NCBI GenBank assembly: GCA_018333075.1
Contig: BORH01000005.1
Location: 288,316 to 352,315, forward strand
From: Heyndrickxia sporothermodurans
Lineage (GTDB): Bacteria; Bacillota; Bacilli; Bacillales; Bacillaceae_C
Direction of reading: 5' to 3'
DNA length: 64,000 bases
Numbering within the stretch: position 1 is the first letter of the stretch; every line of letters starts with the position of its first letter. The notes beneath the pieces are model-generated. The model was not told where the DNA came from. It made no database searches and was given only the letters and a program-made list of their open reading frames with translations. The translations under genes and the position numbers were made by a program. This document shows positions 17,830 to 27,147 of this stretch, in pieces.

Positions 17830-20800
17830 ATGACGAAAACAATTGAAACAAAGCCGATAAAAGAGTTAAATTATGAATTAATTTCATTAGTTGAGAGATT
17901 CAAACAAAATGGAGACAAAGAACGTGCAGATAAAGCTAAAAGATTATTAAAAAAAGTTTATGATCAAGATTTTATTTTAGCCTTTTGTGGACATTTTTCT
18001 GCGGGGAAATCAACAATGATTAATTCATTACTTGGAGAAAATGTTCTGCCTTCTAGTCCGATTCCAACAAGTGCAAACTTAGTTAAGGTTCACAAAGCAA
18101 ATGAGGGTTTTGCGAAGGTATTCTACCATGATGAATCTCCTTTACTCTTTCAAGCACCATACGATTTTTCAAAAGTAAAAGAGTTCTGTAAAAATGGAGA
18201 TGTAAGAGAAATTGAACTTGGTCAAGCTACTTCAAAACTTGAAAATGGTGTGACTGTCATGGACACTCCTGGTGTAGATTCAACTGATGATGCACATCGG
18301 ATTTCAACAGAATCTGCTATACACTTAGCGGATATTGTTTTTTATGTGATGGATTATAATCATGTTCAATCAGAACTAAATTTTTCCTATACGAGAGAAC
18401 TAATCAAAAACGGTGTTGAACTGTATTTAATCATTAATCAAATTGATAAACACAATGAAAATGAGCTTTCCTTTTCCAATTTTCAAGCGTCTGTAAGGGA
18501 ATCATTTGCTACATGGGATGTTCACCCTAATGGAATTTTTTACACTACTTTAAAAAAACCAGAGGATTCTAAAAATCAATTTATCGAAGTCAAACAGCTA
18601 ATTCAAAGCTCAATAATGCAAAAAGATGAAAAAATTATTAGTACAGTTAAGGCTTCGATTAATATTCTTACCCAGGAACATTATAAATGGTTAAAGGAAA
18701 AGCAAGAAGAAAAAGCAGATAAATTTGATATTATCATTAATAATTATCCTGAAGACAAAAAATCGACTATTTTTGCAGATGAAGAAAAAACCTTTAATGA
18801 ACTTAAACAGCTTGAAGAGCGTCCAGAGAAATGGAAAGAATTATTTGAAAAGGAACTAGATAAAATCTTAAATAATGCTTACTTGATGCCATTTCAAACA
18901 AGGGAATTAGCAGAAAAATATTTAGCCTCTATTCAGCCAGATTTTAAAGTAGGGTTATTATTCGGCAAAAAGAAAACAGAAAATGAAAAAAAAGATCGAC
19001 TAAATGCTTTTTATCATAGTTTAAAAACACAAGTTGATTCACAGCTCAATTGGCATTTTAGGCAATTTGCAACGAATCTATTGAAAGAAGCTAACATAAT
19101 TGATGATGAGCTACAAAGCTTAGCACAAAGTTTAGCTGTTGAGTTTGATTCTACAATTATAACTGATGCGGTTCAGCCAGGGGCACGTTTAACAGGAGAG
19201 TATGTACTTAATTATTGTGATCAAATAGTTGGAATCCTTCAAAAGAACGGAAGATCCATTTCTCGAGAATTTAAGGAAAGTGTACTCATAAAACTGGCAC
19301 AAGAGAGTAAAATTGAGTATGAGTTAGTAGCTGAAAAGTGGAAGAAGATTAGTGAAGTTGCTGAAGCTTACCGAGGTTTAGAACAAATAGAACATGAAAG
19401 ACTACAAAAAGAAGAGCGAATTCATCAGCCAATATCAAATTCGAAGGAAAACTTTGATGAGATTTTGAAGGAATGGGAGTTAGAGGGAAAATCTGTAAGA
19501 ATTTATTCTGAAAATCAGACTGATAAGAAATCAACGGTTATTTCTAAAGAGGAAACTAGAATTCAAGATAGAGACAAAGCCATTGAGTCGTTTGTTTCCG
19601 TTGATGATACTATAGTAAAGCTAAACAAAGCAGAATCTCTTTTAAAAGGAAGAAAAGGTTTTCAAAGGTTAACCGATATATTAGCTTTAAAAGCTGAAAG
19701 ATTGGAAAATAGGGAATACACGATTGCATTATTTGGAGCATTTAGTGCAGGTAAATCTTCCTTTGCCAATGCATTATTAGGTGATAAAGTGTTACCTGTT
19801 TCACCTAATCCAACTACAGCTGCCATAAATCGAATTTGTCCACCTACTAATGAAAACGAACATGGGACATCAATTGTATATTTGAAGTCTGAACAGCATG
19901 TATTAGACGATGTTCAGAAATCTTTAAAACTTTTTGGAGTGCAGTGTGACAATTTACGAGAGGCTGAAGAGAAAATTCCTAATGTGATTCAGCGGACAAA
20001 TGGTGATGGAAAAGAAAAGGTTCAATTATCATTTTTAAATGCATTTTTAAAAGGCTTATCAGAATTTAAAGATCTATTAGGAAAAAAGATAAAAACTGAT
20101 TTAAAAGAATTTCGTGATTTTGTTGCTATAGAGTCTAAATCTTGTTTCGTTGAATCCATTGATCTATATTATGATTCTGAGCTTGCGAAAAAAGGTATTA
20201 CTTTAGTAGATACTCCTGGAGCAGATTCAATTAATGCTAGACATACAGGGGTTGCATTTGAGTATATAAAAAACTCAGACGCAATTTTGTTTGTAACGTA
20301 TTATAATCATGCTTTTTCTAAGGCTGATCGAGAGTTCCTTATTCAATTAGGACGTGTAAAAGATGCTTTTGAACTTGATAAAATGTTTTTCATTATTAAT
20401 GCGATTGACCTTGCAGATACAGAAGAAGAACTTAATGAAGTTCAGGAATATGTTCATGGTCAGTTAACTCAGTATGGAATTCGCTTTCCAAGAATATTTG
20501 GTGTATCGAGTCTTTTAGCATTAACAGAAGAAAAACATACATCAAGAATTGATATTTTCAAAGAACATTTTAATCAATTTCTAAATCAAGATTTAATGAA
20601 AATGACGATTCAGTCAGCGGAAAACGAATATCAAAAAGGCCTACTGCTTCTAGATCGATTTATTGCATCTTCATTAGAAGGAAAAGAAGAAAAACGCAAG
20701 AAAAAGCAGGAGCTTCTAACACAAAAGGATCAAATAAATGAAGTATTTAGCAGTTCCTCACCACAGTTTATAATGAAAAAAGCTCTCCAAGAGCAAAAGG

Positions 20801-21435
20801 AACTTCTATTTTATGTGAAACAAAGGGTGTTTTACCGCTTTTCGGATTTCTTTAAAGAGGCATTTAATCCCGCTTTAATTCAAAAAAATGATCGTGGAGC
20901 ATTAAAAATAGCTCTTGATGACTTGCTTCAAAGCATAGGCTATGATTTTGCCCAAGAATTACGTGCCACAACTCTTCGTTTAGAGAACTGTGTGAGAGAT
21001 GCGTTCAACCATCTATATGAACAATTAGTCGAACAAATGATAAAAATTCAAGAAGATATTCAGATTTCCAGCTTTGATTGTAAAAGTGTGAAAACGCCTG
21101 AATTTCCGAATGCATTTGAGAATATTTCTAAAGATGGGTTAGAAAAAACATTTAAGTATTTTAAAAATGCAAAATCGTTTTTTGAAAAAAATGAAAAACA
21201 GCTCATGCAATCAGAATTAGAGGAATTACTTCAACCATTAGCAGACCACTATTTATCCCTGCAAGGAGAAACGATGCAAAATTACTACACAAACTATATT
21301 GAGCAGGAATTTGAAAGAATGATTGAAAATCAGAAAGAAGATCTAACAGAACAATTTAATGGTTGGTTTGATATTCTCAATGAAGAGATAGATGTCAATG
21401 AATGGATGGATATACGGGATCAATTAGCGATGTGA
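17830..21435 (+). CDS. dynA: DynA (YpbR), double bacterial dynamin
   Basis: 1201 residues with two complete dynamin-type GTPase units in tandem. Unit 1: P-loop GHFSAGKSTMIN near residue 53, DTPGVDST, and INQIDKH. Unit 2: P-loop GAFSAGKSSFAN near 638, DTPGADSI, and INAIDLA. Each is followed by long helical stalk regions; a basic KEEKRKKKQE stretch follows in unit 2. DynA fuses and protects membranes in B. subtilis and helps against phage release and pore-forming antibiotics. The head-to-tail fusion replaces separate partner dynamins. Next to bpsAB as in B. subtilis. Confidence 0.95.
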   Translation: MTKTIETKPIKELNYELISLVERFKQNGDKERADKAKRLLKKVYDQDFILAFCGHFSAGKSTMINSLLGENVLPSSPIPTSANLVKVHKANEGFAKVFYHDESPLLFQAPYDFSKVKEFCKNGDVREIELGQATSKLENGVTVMDTPGVDSTDDAHRISTESAIHLADIVFYVMDYNHVQSELNFSYTRELIKNGVELYLIINQIDKHNENELSFSNFQASVRESFATWDVHPNGIFYTTLKKPEDSKNQFIEVKQLIQSSIMQKDEKIISTVKASINILTQEHYKWLKEKQEEKADKFDIIINNYPEDKKSTIFADEEKTFNELKQLEERPEKWKELFEKELDKILNNAYLMPFQTRELAEKYLASIQPDFKVGLLFGKKKTENEKKDRLNAFYHSLKTQVDSQLNWHFRQFATNLLKEANIIDDELQSLAQSLAVEFDSTIITDAVQPGARLTGEYVLNYCDQIVGILQKNGRSISREFKESVLIKLAQESKIEYELVAEKWKKISEVAEAYRGLEQIEHERLQKEERIHQPISNSKENFDEILKEWELEGKSVRIYSENQTDKKSTVISKEETRIQDRDKAIESFVSVDDTIVKLNKAESLLKGRKGFQRLTDILALKAERLENREYTIALFGAFSAGKSSFANALLGDKVLPVSPNPTTAAINRICPPTNENEHGTSIVYLKSEQHVLDDVQKSLKLFGVQCDNLREAEEKIPNVIQRTNGDGKEKVQLSFLNAFLKGLSEFKDLLGKKIKTDLKEFRDFVAIESKSCFVESIDLYYDSELAKKGITLVDTPGADSINARHTGVAFEYIKNSDAILFVTYYNHAFSKADREFLIQLGRVKDAFELDKMFFIINAIDLADTEEELNEVQEYVHGQLTQYGIRFPRIFGVSSLLALTEEKHTSRIDIFKEHFNQFLNQDLMKMTIQSAENEYQKGLLLLDRFIASSLEGKEEKRKKKQELLTQKDQINEVFSSSSPQFIMKKALQEQKELLFYVKQRVFYRFSDFFKEAFNPALIQKNDRGALKIALDDLLQSIGYDFAQELRATTLRLENCVRDAFNHLYEQLVEQMIKIQEDIQISSFDCKSVKTPEFPNAFENISKDGLEKTFKYFKNAKSFFEKNEKQLMQSELEELLQPLADHYLSLQGETMQNYYTNYIEQEFERMIENQKEDLTEQFNGWFDILNEEIDVNEWMDIRDQLAM

Positions 21436-21459
21436 TTACGAAATAGGGAGAGGCTTTTA

Positions 21460-21648
21460 TTGAAGAAAAATCGGTTCCATGTATGTGCCACGTGCATTCA
21501 TTTTTCAGCTGAAAAAAAGGTGCGTGGTATGCAGTATTTTTGTAGTCGATTGGGTTATGAAACAAAGCCAAACTATACGTTTAATTGCTGGAGTCCAAAA
21601 GAGCATATAAAGAAATTAATTGCAAAGGAACAGGGGGATAATGTTTGA
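21460..21648 (+). CDS. small Cys-containing protein
   Basis: 62 residues from TTG 21460, 7 nt after AGGGAGAGG. Four cysteines: CATC near the start (CxxC), YFCSRLGYE and FNCWSPKE, a spacing that could bind zinc or an iron-sulfur cluster. Its stop overlaps the start of the rhodanese gene by 4 nt, so they are coupled. I do not recognise a named family. The coupling to a sulfurtransferase hints at sulfur or metal handling, which is only inference. Confidence 0.65.
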   Translation: MKKNRFHVCATCIHFSAEKKVRGMQYFCSRLGYETKPNYTFNCWSPKEHIKKLIAKEQGDNV

Positions 21649-22472
21649 AGTTTATTATTGATACTGCATGGTTAAAGGATAATTTATACAAATCTAATGT
21701 TAGGGTAGTCGATTGTCGTTTTTCATTAGCTGAACCAACAGTAGGTGAAAAAGCATATAAACAGGAGCATATTCCTGGAGCTGTGTATTTTGACTTAGAA
21801 AAAGATTTATCAAGTATTCCGTCTAAACATGGAGGAAGACATCCATTACCTAAGATAAAAAGGATGAAGGAAAAGCTGGAAAAGGCAGGAATTAATAATG
21901 AAGTTAAGGTTATAGCCTATGATGATGGGAGTGGGGAATATGCAAGCAGATTTTGGTGGATTCTTTCTTATTTAGGACATAAAAATGTTTTTGTATTAAA
22001 TGGTGGATTTCAAGCTTGGATACAGGATAAAGGTCAGGTAGACCAGGAAGTACCCAGCTTTGATACAACTTCATTCGAAATATCAATAAATAATGCAATG
22101 CTAGCATCAATAGATGATGTAAAAAAGAATATCCAAACAAAGGATTCAATATTAATTGATTCACGAGCATCTAGGCGGTTTTTAGGATTAGAGGAGCCAA
22201 TCGATAAAATTGCTGGTCGAATACCTGGTGCAATCAATAAAGAATGGACCGAAGGATTTAAAAATGGATATTGGAAAACATTAAGTGAACAAAAGCAGCG
22301 TTTTTCTGAGTTTAATTGTACTGATTCATTTATTGTATATTGTGGTTCAGGGGTTACAGCTACTCCCAATATATTAGCATTGGTTGAAGCTGGATTCACA
22401 AATGTGAAATTGTACGCTGGTAGTTACTCTGATTGGGTATCCTTTGATGAAAATCCAATAGAGAAAGGATAA
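21645..22472 (+). CDS. two-domain sulfurtransferase (rhodanese)
   Basis: 275 residues, TTG start overlapping the previous stop. Two rhodanese domains: the first is catalytically silent (AYDDGSGEYASRFWW where the loop would be), the second carries the active Cys in VYCGSGVTATPN near residue 231. The CGSGVTA loop resembles 3-mercaptopyruvate sulfurtransferases; thiosulfate is an alternative donor. Cytosolic. Ends at a good terminator. Confidence 0.9.
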   Translation: MKFIIDTAWLKDNLYKSNVRVVDCRFSLAEPTVGEKAYKQEHIPGAVYFDLEKDLSSIPSKHGGRHPLPKIKRMKEKLEKAGINNEVKVIAYDDGSGEYASRFWWILSYLGHKNVFVLNGGFQAWIQDKGQVDQEVPSFDTTSFEISINNAMLASIDDVKKNIQTKDSILIDSRASRRFLGLEEPIDKIAGRIPGAINKEWTEGFKNGYWKTLSEQKQRFSEFNCTDSFIVYCGSGVTATPNILALVEAGFTNVKLYAGSYSDWVSFDENPIEKG

Positions 22473-22490
22473 CCATATATCACCAAAGAA

Positions 22491-22524
22491 GGGACAAAGG
22501 AATTTATATTTCTTTGTCCTTTTA
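22491..22524 (+). terminator. terminator
   Basis: Stem GGACAAAGGAA / TTTCTTTGTCC, loop TTTATA, followed by TTTTATG. Confidence 0.88.
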
Positions 22525-22588
22525 TGTTATAATGGTAAAGCTAGTTAAGTGAAACGTGAATTAGTATTCGTTCTATAGAGGTGAAAAA

Positions 22589-23491
22589 ATGGAAAGAAAA
22601 CCGAATTTACTATTAGTTGACGGAATGGCACTGTTATTTCGTTCATTTTTTGCAACAGCTGTTACGGGGCAATTCATGAAAAATTCAAAAGGAATTCCAA
22701 CCAATGCAATACAGGGATTTATGAGGCATTTATTTTACTCGCTTGAAAATATTGATCCTTCTCATTTAGCTATTTGTTGGGATATGGGAAGTAAGACTTT
22801 TCGAAATGATATGTTTGCAGGGTACAAAGCCAATCGTTCTGCACCACCAGAAGAATTAATCCCACAATTCGATTTAGTAAAAGAAGTCGTTGAGGCTTTT
22901 TCATTAACTAATCATGGATTAGTAGGTTATGAAGCTGATGATTGTATTGGAACAATTGCAAAAAAGATGAAGGAAGATACAAAAGTAACCGTGCTGACAG
23001 GAGACCGTGATCTTTTGCAGCTATTAGATGATAATATTGAGGTTAGGATTTTACAAAAGGGATTTGGTAATTATAAAACGTATACAGAAGCTTTATTTGT
23101 AGAGGAACTTGGAATAACTCCAAAGCAGTTTATAGATGTAAAGGCATTAATGGGTGATACTAGTGATGGTTACCCAGGAGTTAGGGGAATTGGTGAAAAA
23201 ACAGCTATCAAGCTAATGAAAGAATACGGCACAATAGAGGAATTACTGTTAAACATGGAGAAGCTTACTCCTGGGCAGCGAAAGAAAATTGAAGAAGATT
23301 TAGATATGCTTCATTTATCAAGAAAATTAGCTGAAATTAATTGCGAGGTCCCTATTTCATTTAATCTGGAATCTACTATACGCATGCAAATTCCTCGCAC
23401 GTTTTTAGAAATAATAGAAGAGCTTGAATTAAAAACGATTCGTCGTCATTTGCTTCAAACAAATTGGATTGAACAGATGGAGTTAGCATGA
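22589..23491 (+). CDS. ypcP: 5'-3' exonuclease (FEN-like)
   Basis: 300 residues, similar to the 5' nuclease domain of DNA polymerase I but free-standing. Metal-site motifs are all present: LLLVDGMALLFRSFF, GYEADDCIGTIA, VLTGDRDLLQLL and GDTSDGYPGVRGIGEKTA, the last being the helix-hairpin-helix after the final Asp cluster. It removes RNA primers and flaps during replication and repair. Followed by sspL as in B. subtilis. Confidence 0.93.
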   Translation: MERKPNLLLVDGMALLFRSFFATAVTGQFMKNSKGIPTNAIQGFMRHLFYSLENIDPSHLAICWDMGSKTFRNDMFAGYKANRSAPPEELIPQFDLVKEVVEAFSLTNHGLVGYEADDCIGTIAKKMKEDTKVTVLTGDRDLLQLLDDNIEVRILQKGFGNYKTYTEALFVEELGITPKQFIDVKALMGDTSDGYPGVRGIGEKTAIKLMKEYGTIEELLLNMEKLTPGQRKKIEEDLDMLHLSRKLAEINCEVPISFNLESTIRMQIPRTFLEIIEELELKTIRRHLLQTNWIEQMELA

Positions 23492-23510
23492 AGTTGTCAT
23501 AGTACCTAGT

Positions 23511-23548
23511 AAAGCAGCCACATAAAAAGGGCTGCTTTCTTATTTTTC
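23511..23548 (+). terminator. ypcP terminator
   Basis: Perfect 9-bp stem AAAGCAGCC / GGCTGCTTT with 10-nt loop, then CTTATTTTT. It also lies just past the convergent sspL stop. Confidence 0.85.
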
Positions 23549-23686
23549 TTATTTTGTATTTAGTTTTTTTGCTGCATTTTCAAGCTTCGATTTAGGTTCT
23601 ACAGCAAATTCTACGTCATCATGTCCCCATCCTTGAGGATTAACACCAGGTGTGATTTTTCCTCTATTACTTCTGTTTTTTGCCAA
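23549..23686 (-). CDS. sspL: SspL-like small acid-soluble spore protein
   Basis: 45 residues, TTG start 8 nt after GGAGGTGA. It contains the TPGVNPQGW core and a Lys-rich end with ELENAAKK-like pattern (SKLENAAKKLNTK), matching SspL of B. subtilis, which is also located beside ypcP. Minor SASP made in the forespore. Too short for automatic callers. Confidence 0.8.
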   Translation of the reverse strand: MAKNRSNRGKITPGVNPQGWGHDDVEFAVEPKSKLENAAKKLNTK

Positions 23687-23830
23687 GAATATCACCTCCA
23701 TTGATTTAGATTTCCCTATATTTTTAAAAAAATGTTTTTATCTTTTTCAATTTTCTTTAGACCTTCTAGTCAAATTAACTAAATTAAGGTAAAATTAATA
23801 GGGATTGTTTTGGGGGTGTGGAGGAGTTAC

Positions 23831-24115
23831 ATGAATGAAAGAAATACGACTTCGCTAGACGAATATCTTCTATTTTTAAGAGAAAAAGGTTTTAAATTTG
23901 AAGAAGATGTAATCGGTTTTATTTATTTTGGAAAACAATACACTGAAGCATCTGATCAAAGTATAAAAGCGGCAATTGAAATCACATTAAAATCACAAAA
24001 ATTCTTTGATGGTAGCTTTTATATGTCTTTATTGGAAGCATTTAAGAGCGAAAACATAGTTACGCTGAAACAGGCGTATTCATATGTACATGAACTAGGA
24101 CTATTGCCAGCTTAA
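23831..24115 (+). CDS. DUF6123-type hypothetical protein
   Basis: 94 residues from ATG 23831 with TGGAGGAG upstream. Soluble and helical, starting SLDEYLLFLREKGFKFEED and containing the conserved FIYFGKQYT and FDGSFYMSLLE segments. I believe it belongs to the DUF6123 family of Bacillaceae found next to ypcP/sspL. No function is known. Confidence 0.7.
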   Translation: MNERNTTSLDEYLLFLREKGFKFEEDVIGFIYFGKQYTEASDQSIKAAIEITLKSQKFFDGSFYMSLLEAFKSENIVTLKQAYSYVHELGLLPA

Positions 24116-24120
24116 ATTAA

Positions 24121-24156
24121 AAGAGACTTATAAGCATTTAGCTTGTAAGTCTCTTC
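24121..24156. terminator. bidirectional terminator
   Basis: 14-bp stem AGAGACTTATAAGC / GCTTGTAAGTCTCT with one G-T pair between convergent genes. Confidence 0.85.
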
Positions 24157-24158
24157 AA

Positions 24159-25088
24159 TTATCGGGTTTTTGTGTATGCATGATTCTTTTTGAGTCGAAC
24201 CTTGAATAATGTACCGAACGGTACTTCAGAAATAATCATCCCAGTAAATATTAAAACACAGCCAATAACCCCCTCAATATTTAACCGCTCATTGATCCAG
24301 AAGTAAGAAGTTATTGCTGCAAATACAGGTTCCATCGCTAATATGATGGCTACTCTTGTAGGCGAGGTAGCTTTTTGTGATTGAGTTTGAATAAAAAAGG
24401 CAGCAGCAGTTCCTAATAAGGATGTTATTAAAATGGCGAAAATAATTTCATTTGAAAAATTAACCGATTTATTAAATATCTGAGTCCAATCCTCCATAAA
24501 TATTGAAAAAGTAGCACACAAAAGAGCTACTGTGAAAATTTGAATCGTTGTGAGTAATATTACTGGTATACGTTTTGCGAAGCGATCGGTTAGGATGATA
24601 TGAAAGGCAAAACCAAAAGTACAAAGAAAAACATAAAAGTCACCTATCGAAAGTGGAGTTGTGTTTTTTACTGCTAATAAATATAAACCAGTGGCTGCTG
24701 CTATCGAGCCAAATATAGCAGAGGTCCTTGGATGGTTTCTAGTAAATACAAATGCTAAAAATGGAACCATCACAACGCTTAAACCCGTAATAAACCCAGC
24801 TTTAGCCGGAGTAGTATAAAGCAGTCCAATCGTTTGAAATGCATAACCAATAAATAAACAGCATCCTAAAAGTATCCCAGGAATAAGTGAACTCCATTGA
24901 AATTTAGTTTTTTCTTTTCTTATGAATAGTAAAATAATATAAATTATTAGTCCAGCAAGAAAAAAACGAATAGCATTAAAGAAAAGGGGAGGTAACTCAT
25001 CGATTGCATTTTGTACAATGACAAAAGTAGCACCCCAAATAAAAGCAACAAATAATAAAGCAATTTCAGCTGTGAGCTTATTTTTCAT
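24159..25088 (-). CDS. EamA/DMT-superfamily transporter
   Basis: 309 residues from the ATG at 25088, overlapping the upstream RNase H-like gene by 11 nt; an ATG at 25109 is an alternative. Ten membrane segments in two EamA repeats, with FIWGATFVIVQNAI at the start and AIILAMEPVFAAITSYFWINE in the second repeat. Substrate unknown. The overlap implies co-transcription with the RNase H-like gene, though a functional tie is not evident. Confidence 0.85.
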   Translation of the reverse strand: MKNKLTAEIALLFVAFIWGATFVIVQNAIDELPPLFFNAIRFFLAGLIIYIILLFIRKEKTKFQWSSLIPGILLGCCLFIGYAFQTIGLLYTTPAKAGFITGLSVVMVPFLAFVFTRNHPRTSAIFGSIAAATGLYLLAVKNTTPLSIGDFYVFLCTFGFAFHIILTDRFAKRIPVILLTTIQIFTVALLCATFSIFMEDWTQIFNKSVNFSNEIIFAILITSLLGTAAAFFIQTQSQKATSPTRVAIILAMEPVFAAITSYFWINERLNIEGVIGCVLIFTGMIISEVPFGTLFKVRLKKNHAYTKTR

Positions 25089-25491
25089 TACTTTCACCGC
25101 TCTTTTCATTAAAATGAATTGCTTTCCTGGCTAATTGATCTGCTGTTTTATTCATTGAGCTTGGCACCCATTTAATAAAAAACAGGTCAAATTTCAATGA
25201 TAATTCTAATGCGTGGTTTAATAATGGTTTATATTTTTCTTTTTTTGTATATTCTTTCTCTATTGCATTCACTACTGAAGTAGAATCAGATCGTACGGAA
25301 ATATTATTGAAATTTGCTTCTAAACATATTTCTAAAGCTTTGATTAATGCATGAAACTCTGCTTCATGATTATTTAAAAGACCAAGTGGGATGGAATATC
25401 GCTGTACTTGACCATTATTAATGATAAATATTCCTGCCCCGCTTTTTCCAGGATCTCCAGCACTTGCACCATCAATATACACCTCAATCAA
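25078..25491 (-). CDS. ypdQ: YpdQ, RNase HI-like protein
   Basis: 137 residues with the RNase H fold. The four acidic active-site positions can be traced: D in VYIDGASAGDPG, E in NNHEAEFHAL, D in SVRSDSTSVVNAI and D in NKTADQLARKA. So cleavage of RNA in RNA/DNA hybrids is possible, though B. subtilis YpdQ shows no measurable RNase H activity. It lacks the basic handle of E. coli RNase HI. Divergent from a second RNase H-fold gene 130 bp away. Confidence 0.85.
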   Translation of the reverse strand: MIEVYIDGASAGDPGKSGAGIFIINNGQVQRYSIPLGLLNNHEAEFHALIKALEICLEANFNNISVRSDSTSVVNAIEKEYTKKEKYKPLLNHALELSLKFDLFFIKWVPSSMNKTADQLARKAIHFNEKSGESNEK

Positions 25492-25624
25492 AAAAACACT
25501 CTCCTTACTAATAATAAAATTAATGCTTCGATAATCTAATTATATTGTAATATAAATGCATAATAATAAAAGATCATTATTTCCTTAGTGAAAAAAATTG
25601 TGTGCCTAAAAGGAGTAAATATAT

Positions 25625-26278
25625 ATGAAGTTCAAAATAAAATGGAAATATAAAGGTCCAAAAACAGAACCTATAATATTAGAATCTACATGGACTTCAG
25701 AGAAAGACATTGAAATTCTTATTGAAGATTTTATGAAAACAGGTCGAACAATAGAAATTTCTATTATTGATGAAATGGAGAATGAATGGACCCAGAAGGA
25801 ATTTCTTAAGTTGAAGAAAAAATTTGAAAAAGAATATAAGGATATTATCATCTATTTTGATGGAGGTTACAATCTAGATACAGGAATAGCAGGCATAGGG
25901 ATGGTTGTGTATTATAATAAAGGAGAAAAAAAATATCGATTTCGTTCAAATCACCAATTGCAGGAGCTAGAATCTAATAATGAAGCTGAGTATGCTGCTT
26001 TATACAATGCAATATTGATATTAGAAGAGCTCAATATTCGACAACTACCATGTACAATACGAGGAGATTCACATGGTATTTTAAAACAATTATCCGGAGA
26101 ATGGCCATGTTTTGAGCAAAATTTAAACCGTTGGTTAGATCGGATTGAAGAAATAGTGCAAAAATTAGGTATTAAACCTACTTATGAACCAATTACAAGA
26201 AAGCAAAATAGGGAAGCCGATCAACTTGCATCACAAGCTTTGAATAATAAAATGATTCAAAGTAATACTGAAATATAG
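25625..26278 (+). CDS. ypeP: YpeP, RNase H-fold protein with N-terminal extension
   Basis: 217 residues. Residues 1-75 are an extra N-terminal domain rich in Lys and Glu. The RNase H fold starts at IIIYFDGGYNLDTG (first D), then NNEAEYAALYNA (E), TIRGDSHGILKQL (D) and NREADQLASQA (last D), so all four acids are kept. ATG follows AAAGGAG. Family relatives process RNA/DNA hybrids or bind dsRNA; activity is not shown for YpeP. Confidence 0.88.
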   Translation: MKFKIKWKYKGPKTEPIILESTWTSEKDIEILIEDFMKTGRTIEISIIDEMENEWTQKEFLKLKKKFEKEYKDIIIYFDGGYNLDTGIAGIGMVVYYNKGEKKYRFRSNHQLQELESNNEAEYAALYNAILILEELNIRQLPCTIRGDSHGILKQLSGEWPCFEQNLNRWLDRIEEIVQKLGIKPTYEPITRKQNREADQLASQALNNKMIQSNTEI

Positions 26279-26315
26279 AGGTCTCCTGTGTTATTGAATA
26301 GAAAGGTTGAAGAAA

Positions 26316-26504
26316 ATGGAACGAGAAAAAATAATAGAGGAAATGAATGAAATATTAACAACCTATTGTGAAGGTTGTTTAGTAAAATCAACTTTACGAA
26401 AGGATTATAATAAAGTCCATGCACATCAGTTTTGCATTCAAACATGTACGGTTGGGGAGAAATTAAAATTAGTGGGAAAAAAATTAGTCGCAAATAAAAA
26501 ATAA
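26316..26504 (+). CDS. ypeQ: YpeQ, zinc-finger domain protein
   Basis: 62 residues from ATG 26316, 9 nt after GAAAGG. CEGC and FCIQTC give four Cys in a C-x2-C...C-x3-C arrangement around a His, likely a zinc site. Helical ends. Adjacent to ypeP as in B. subtilis. Function unknown. Confidence 0.75.
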   Translation: MEREKIIEEMNEILTTYCEGCLVKSTLRKDYNKVHAHQFCIQTCTVGEKLKLVGKKLVANKK

Positions 26505-26517
26505 GAAATAAACGTAT

Positions 26518-26555
26518 GGATAAAAATCAAAAGGCTGACGAAATATCGCCAGCCT
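26518..26555 (-). terminator. cspD terminator
   Basis: On the minus strand AGGCTGGCGA / TCGTCAGCCT stem, loop TATT, then TTTTGATTTTT. Confidence 0.85.
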
Positions 26556-26575
26556 GCAAATATCATAATTTTAAA

Positions 26576-26776
26576 TTATTTTTTTGTTACATTAGCAGCT
26601 TGAGGTCCACGGTTTCCTTCAACGATTTCAAAAGAAACTTCTTGACCTTCTTCTAAAGTTTTGAAGCCTTCTCCTTGGATAGCAGTAAAGTGAACGAATA
26701 CATCGTCCCCGCCTTCAACTTCGATAAATCCATAGCCTTTTTCGTTGTTAAACCACTTAACTTTACCGTTTTGCAT
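26576..26776 (-). CDS. cspD: cold shock protein CspD
   Basis: 66 residues, complete cold-shock domain: RNP1 as KGYGFIEV and RNP2 as VFVHFTAI. Near identical to B. subtilis CspD by recall. Binds single-stranded RNA and DNA as a chaperone. Strong AGGAGG ribosome site and a leader of about 108 nt. Confidence 0.96.
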   Translation of the reverse strand: MQNGKVKWFNNEKGYGFIEVEGGDDVFVHFTAIQGEGFKTLEEGQEVSFEIVEGNRGPQAANVTKK

Positions 26777-26890
26777 AATTCTTATTCCTCCTAAATCTTA
26801 CAGCACTTCGTGCCAAGAAAAAATATTGTTCATTAAAAGATTAAAAAATTTCCAATAAAAGAAATATTTAAACCTATTAATGATAAATTT

Positions 26891-26919
26891 AATATACACC
26901 ATGTGATTACATGCGTCAA
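26891..26919 (-). promoter_or_regulatory. cspD promoter and cold-shock leader
   Basis: Minus-strand TTGACG and TATATT with 17-bp spacing. The leader from about 26884 to 26777 is AT-rich, with a small hairpin GCAC-GAA-GTGC just before AGGAGG. Long leaders of this kind adjust csp translation to temperature. The rest of the spacer to mntR (26920-27147) shows no gene. Confidence 0.75.
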
Positions 26920-27147
26920 GAAAACAACGCTATAAAAAAGAAATCTTATGAATTTTCCGATAAGTTGTTCGATTATTAATGTTTCCTCTTGTGATAGGTT
27001 TTCTTGTTTAATCCTTGCAATTATAGTAAACTTTTTATGTAAGCAATGGCTTTATACCTCTTAATTTTCTTTTTCATGAACGTATACATATATGAAATTT
27101 GCTTTGAAGGATATTAGCTATATATTTTTTTTAATGGGGGATCAGGG

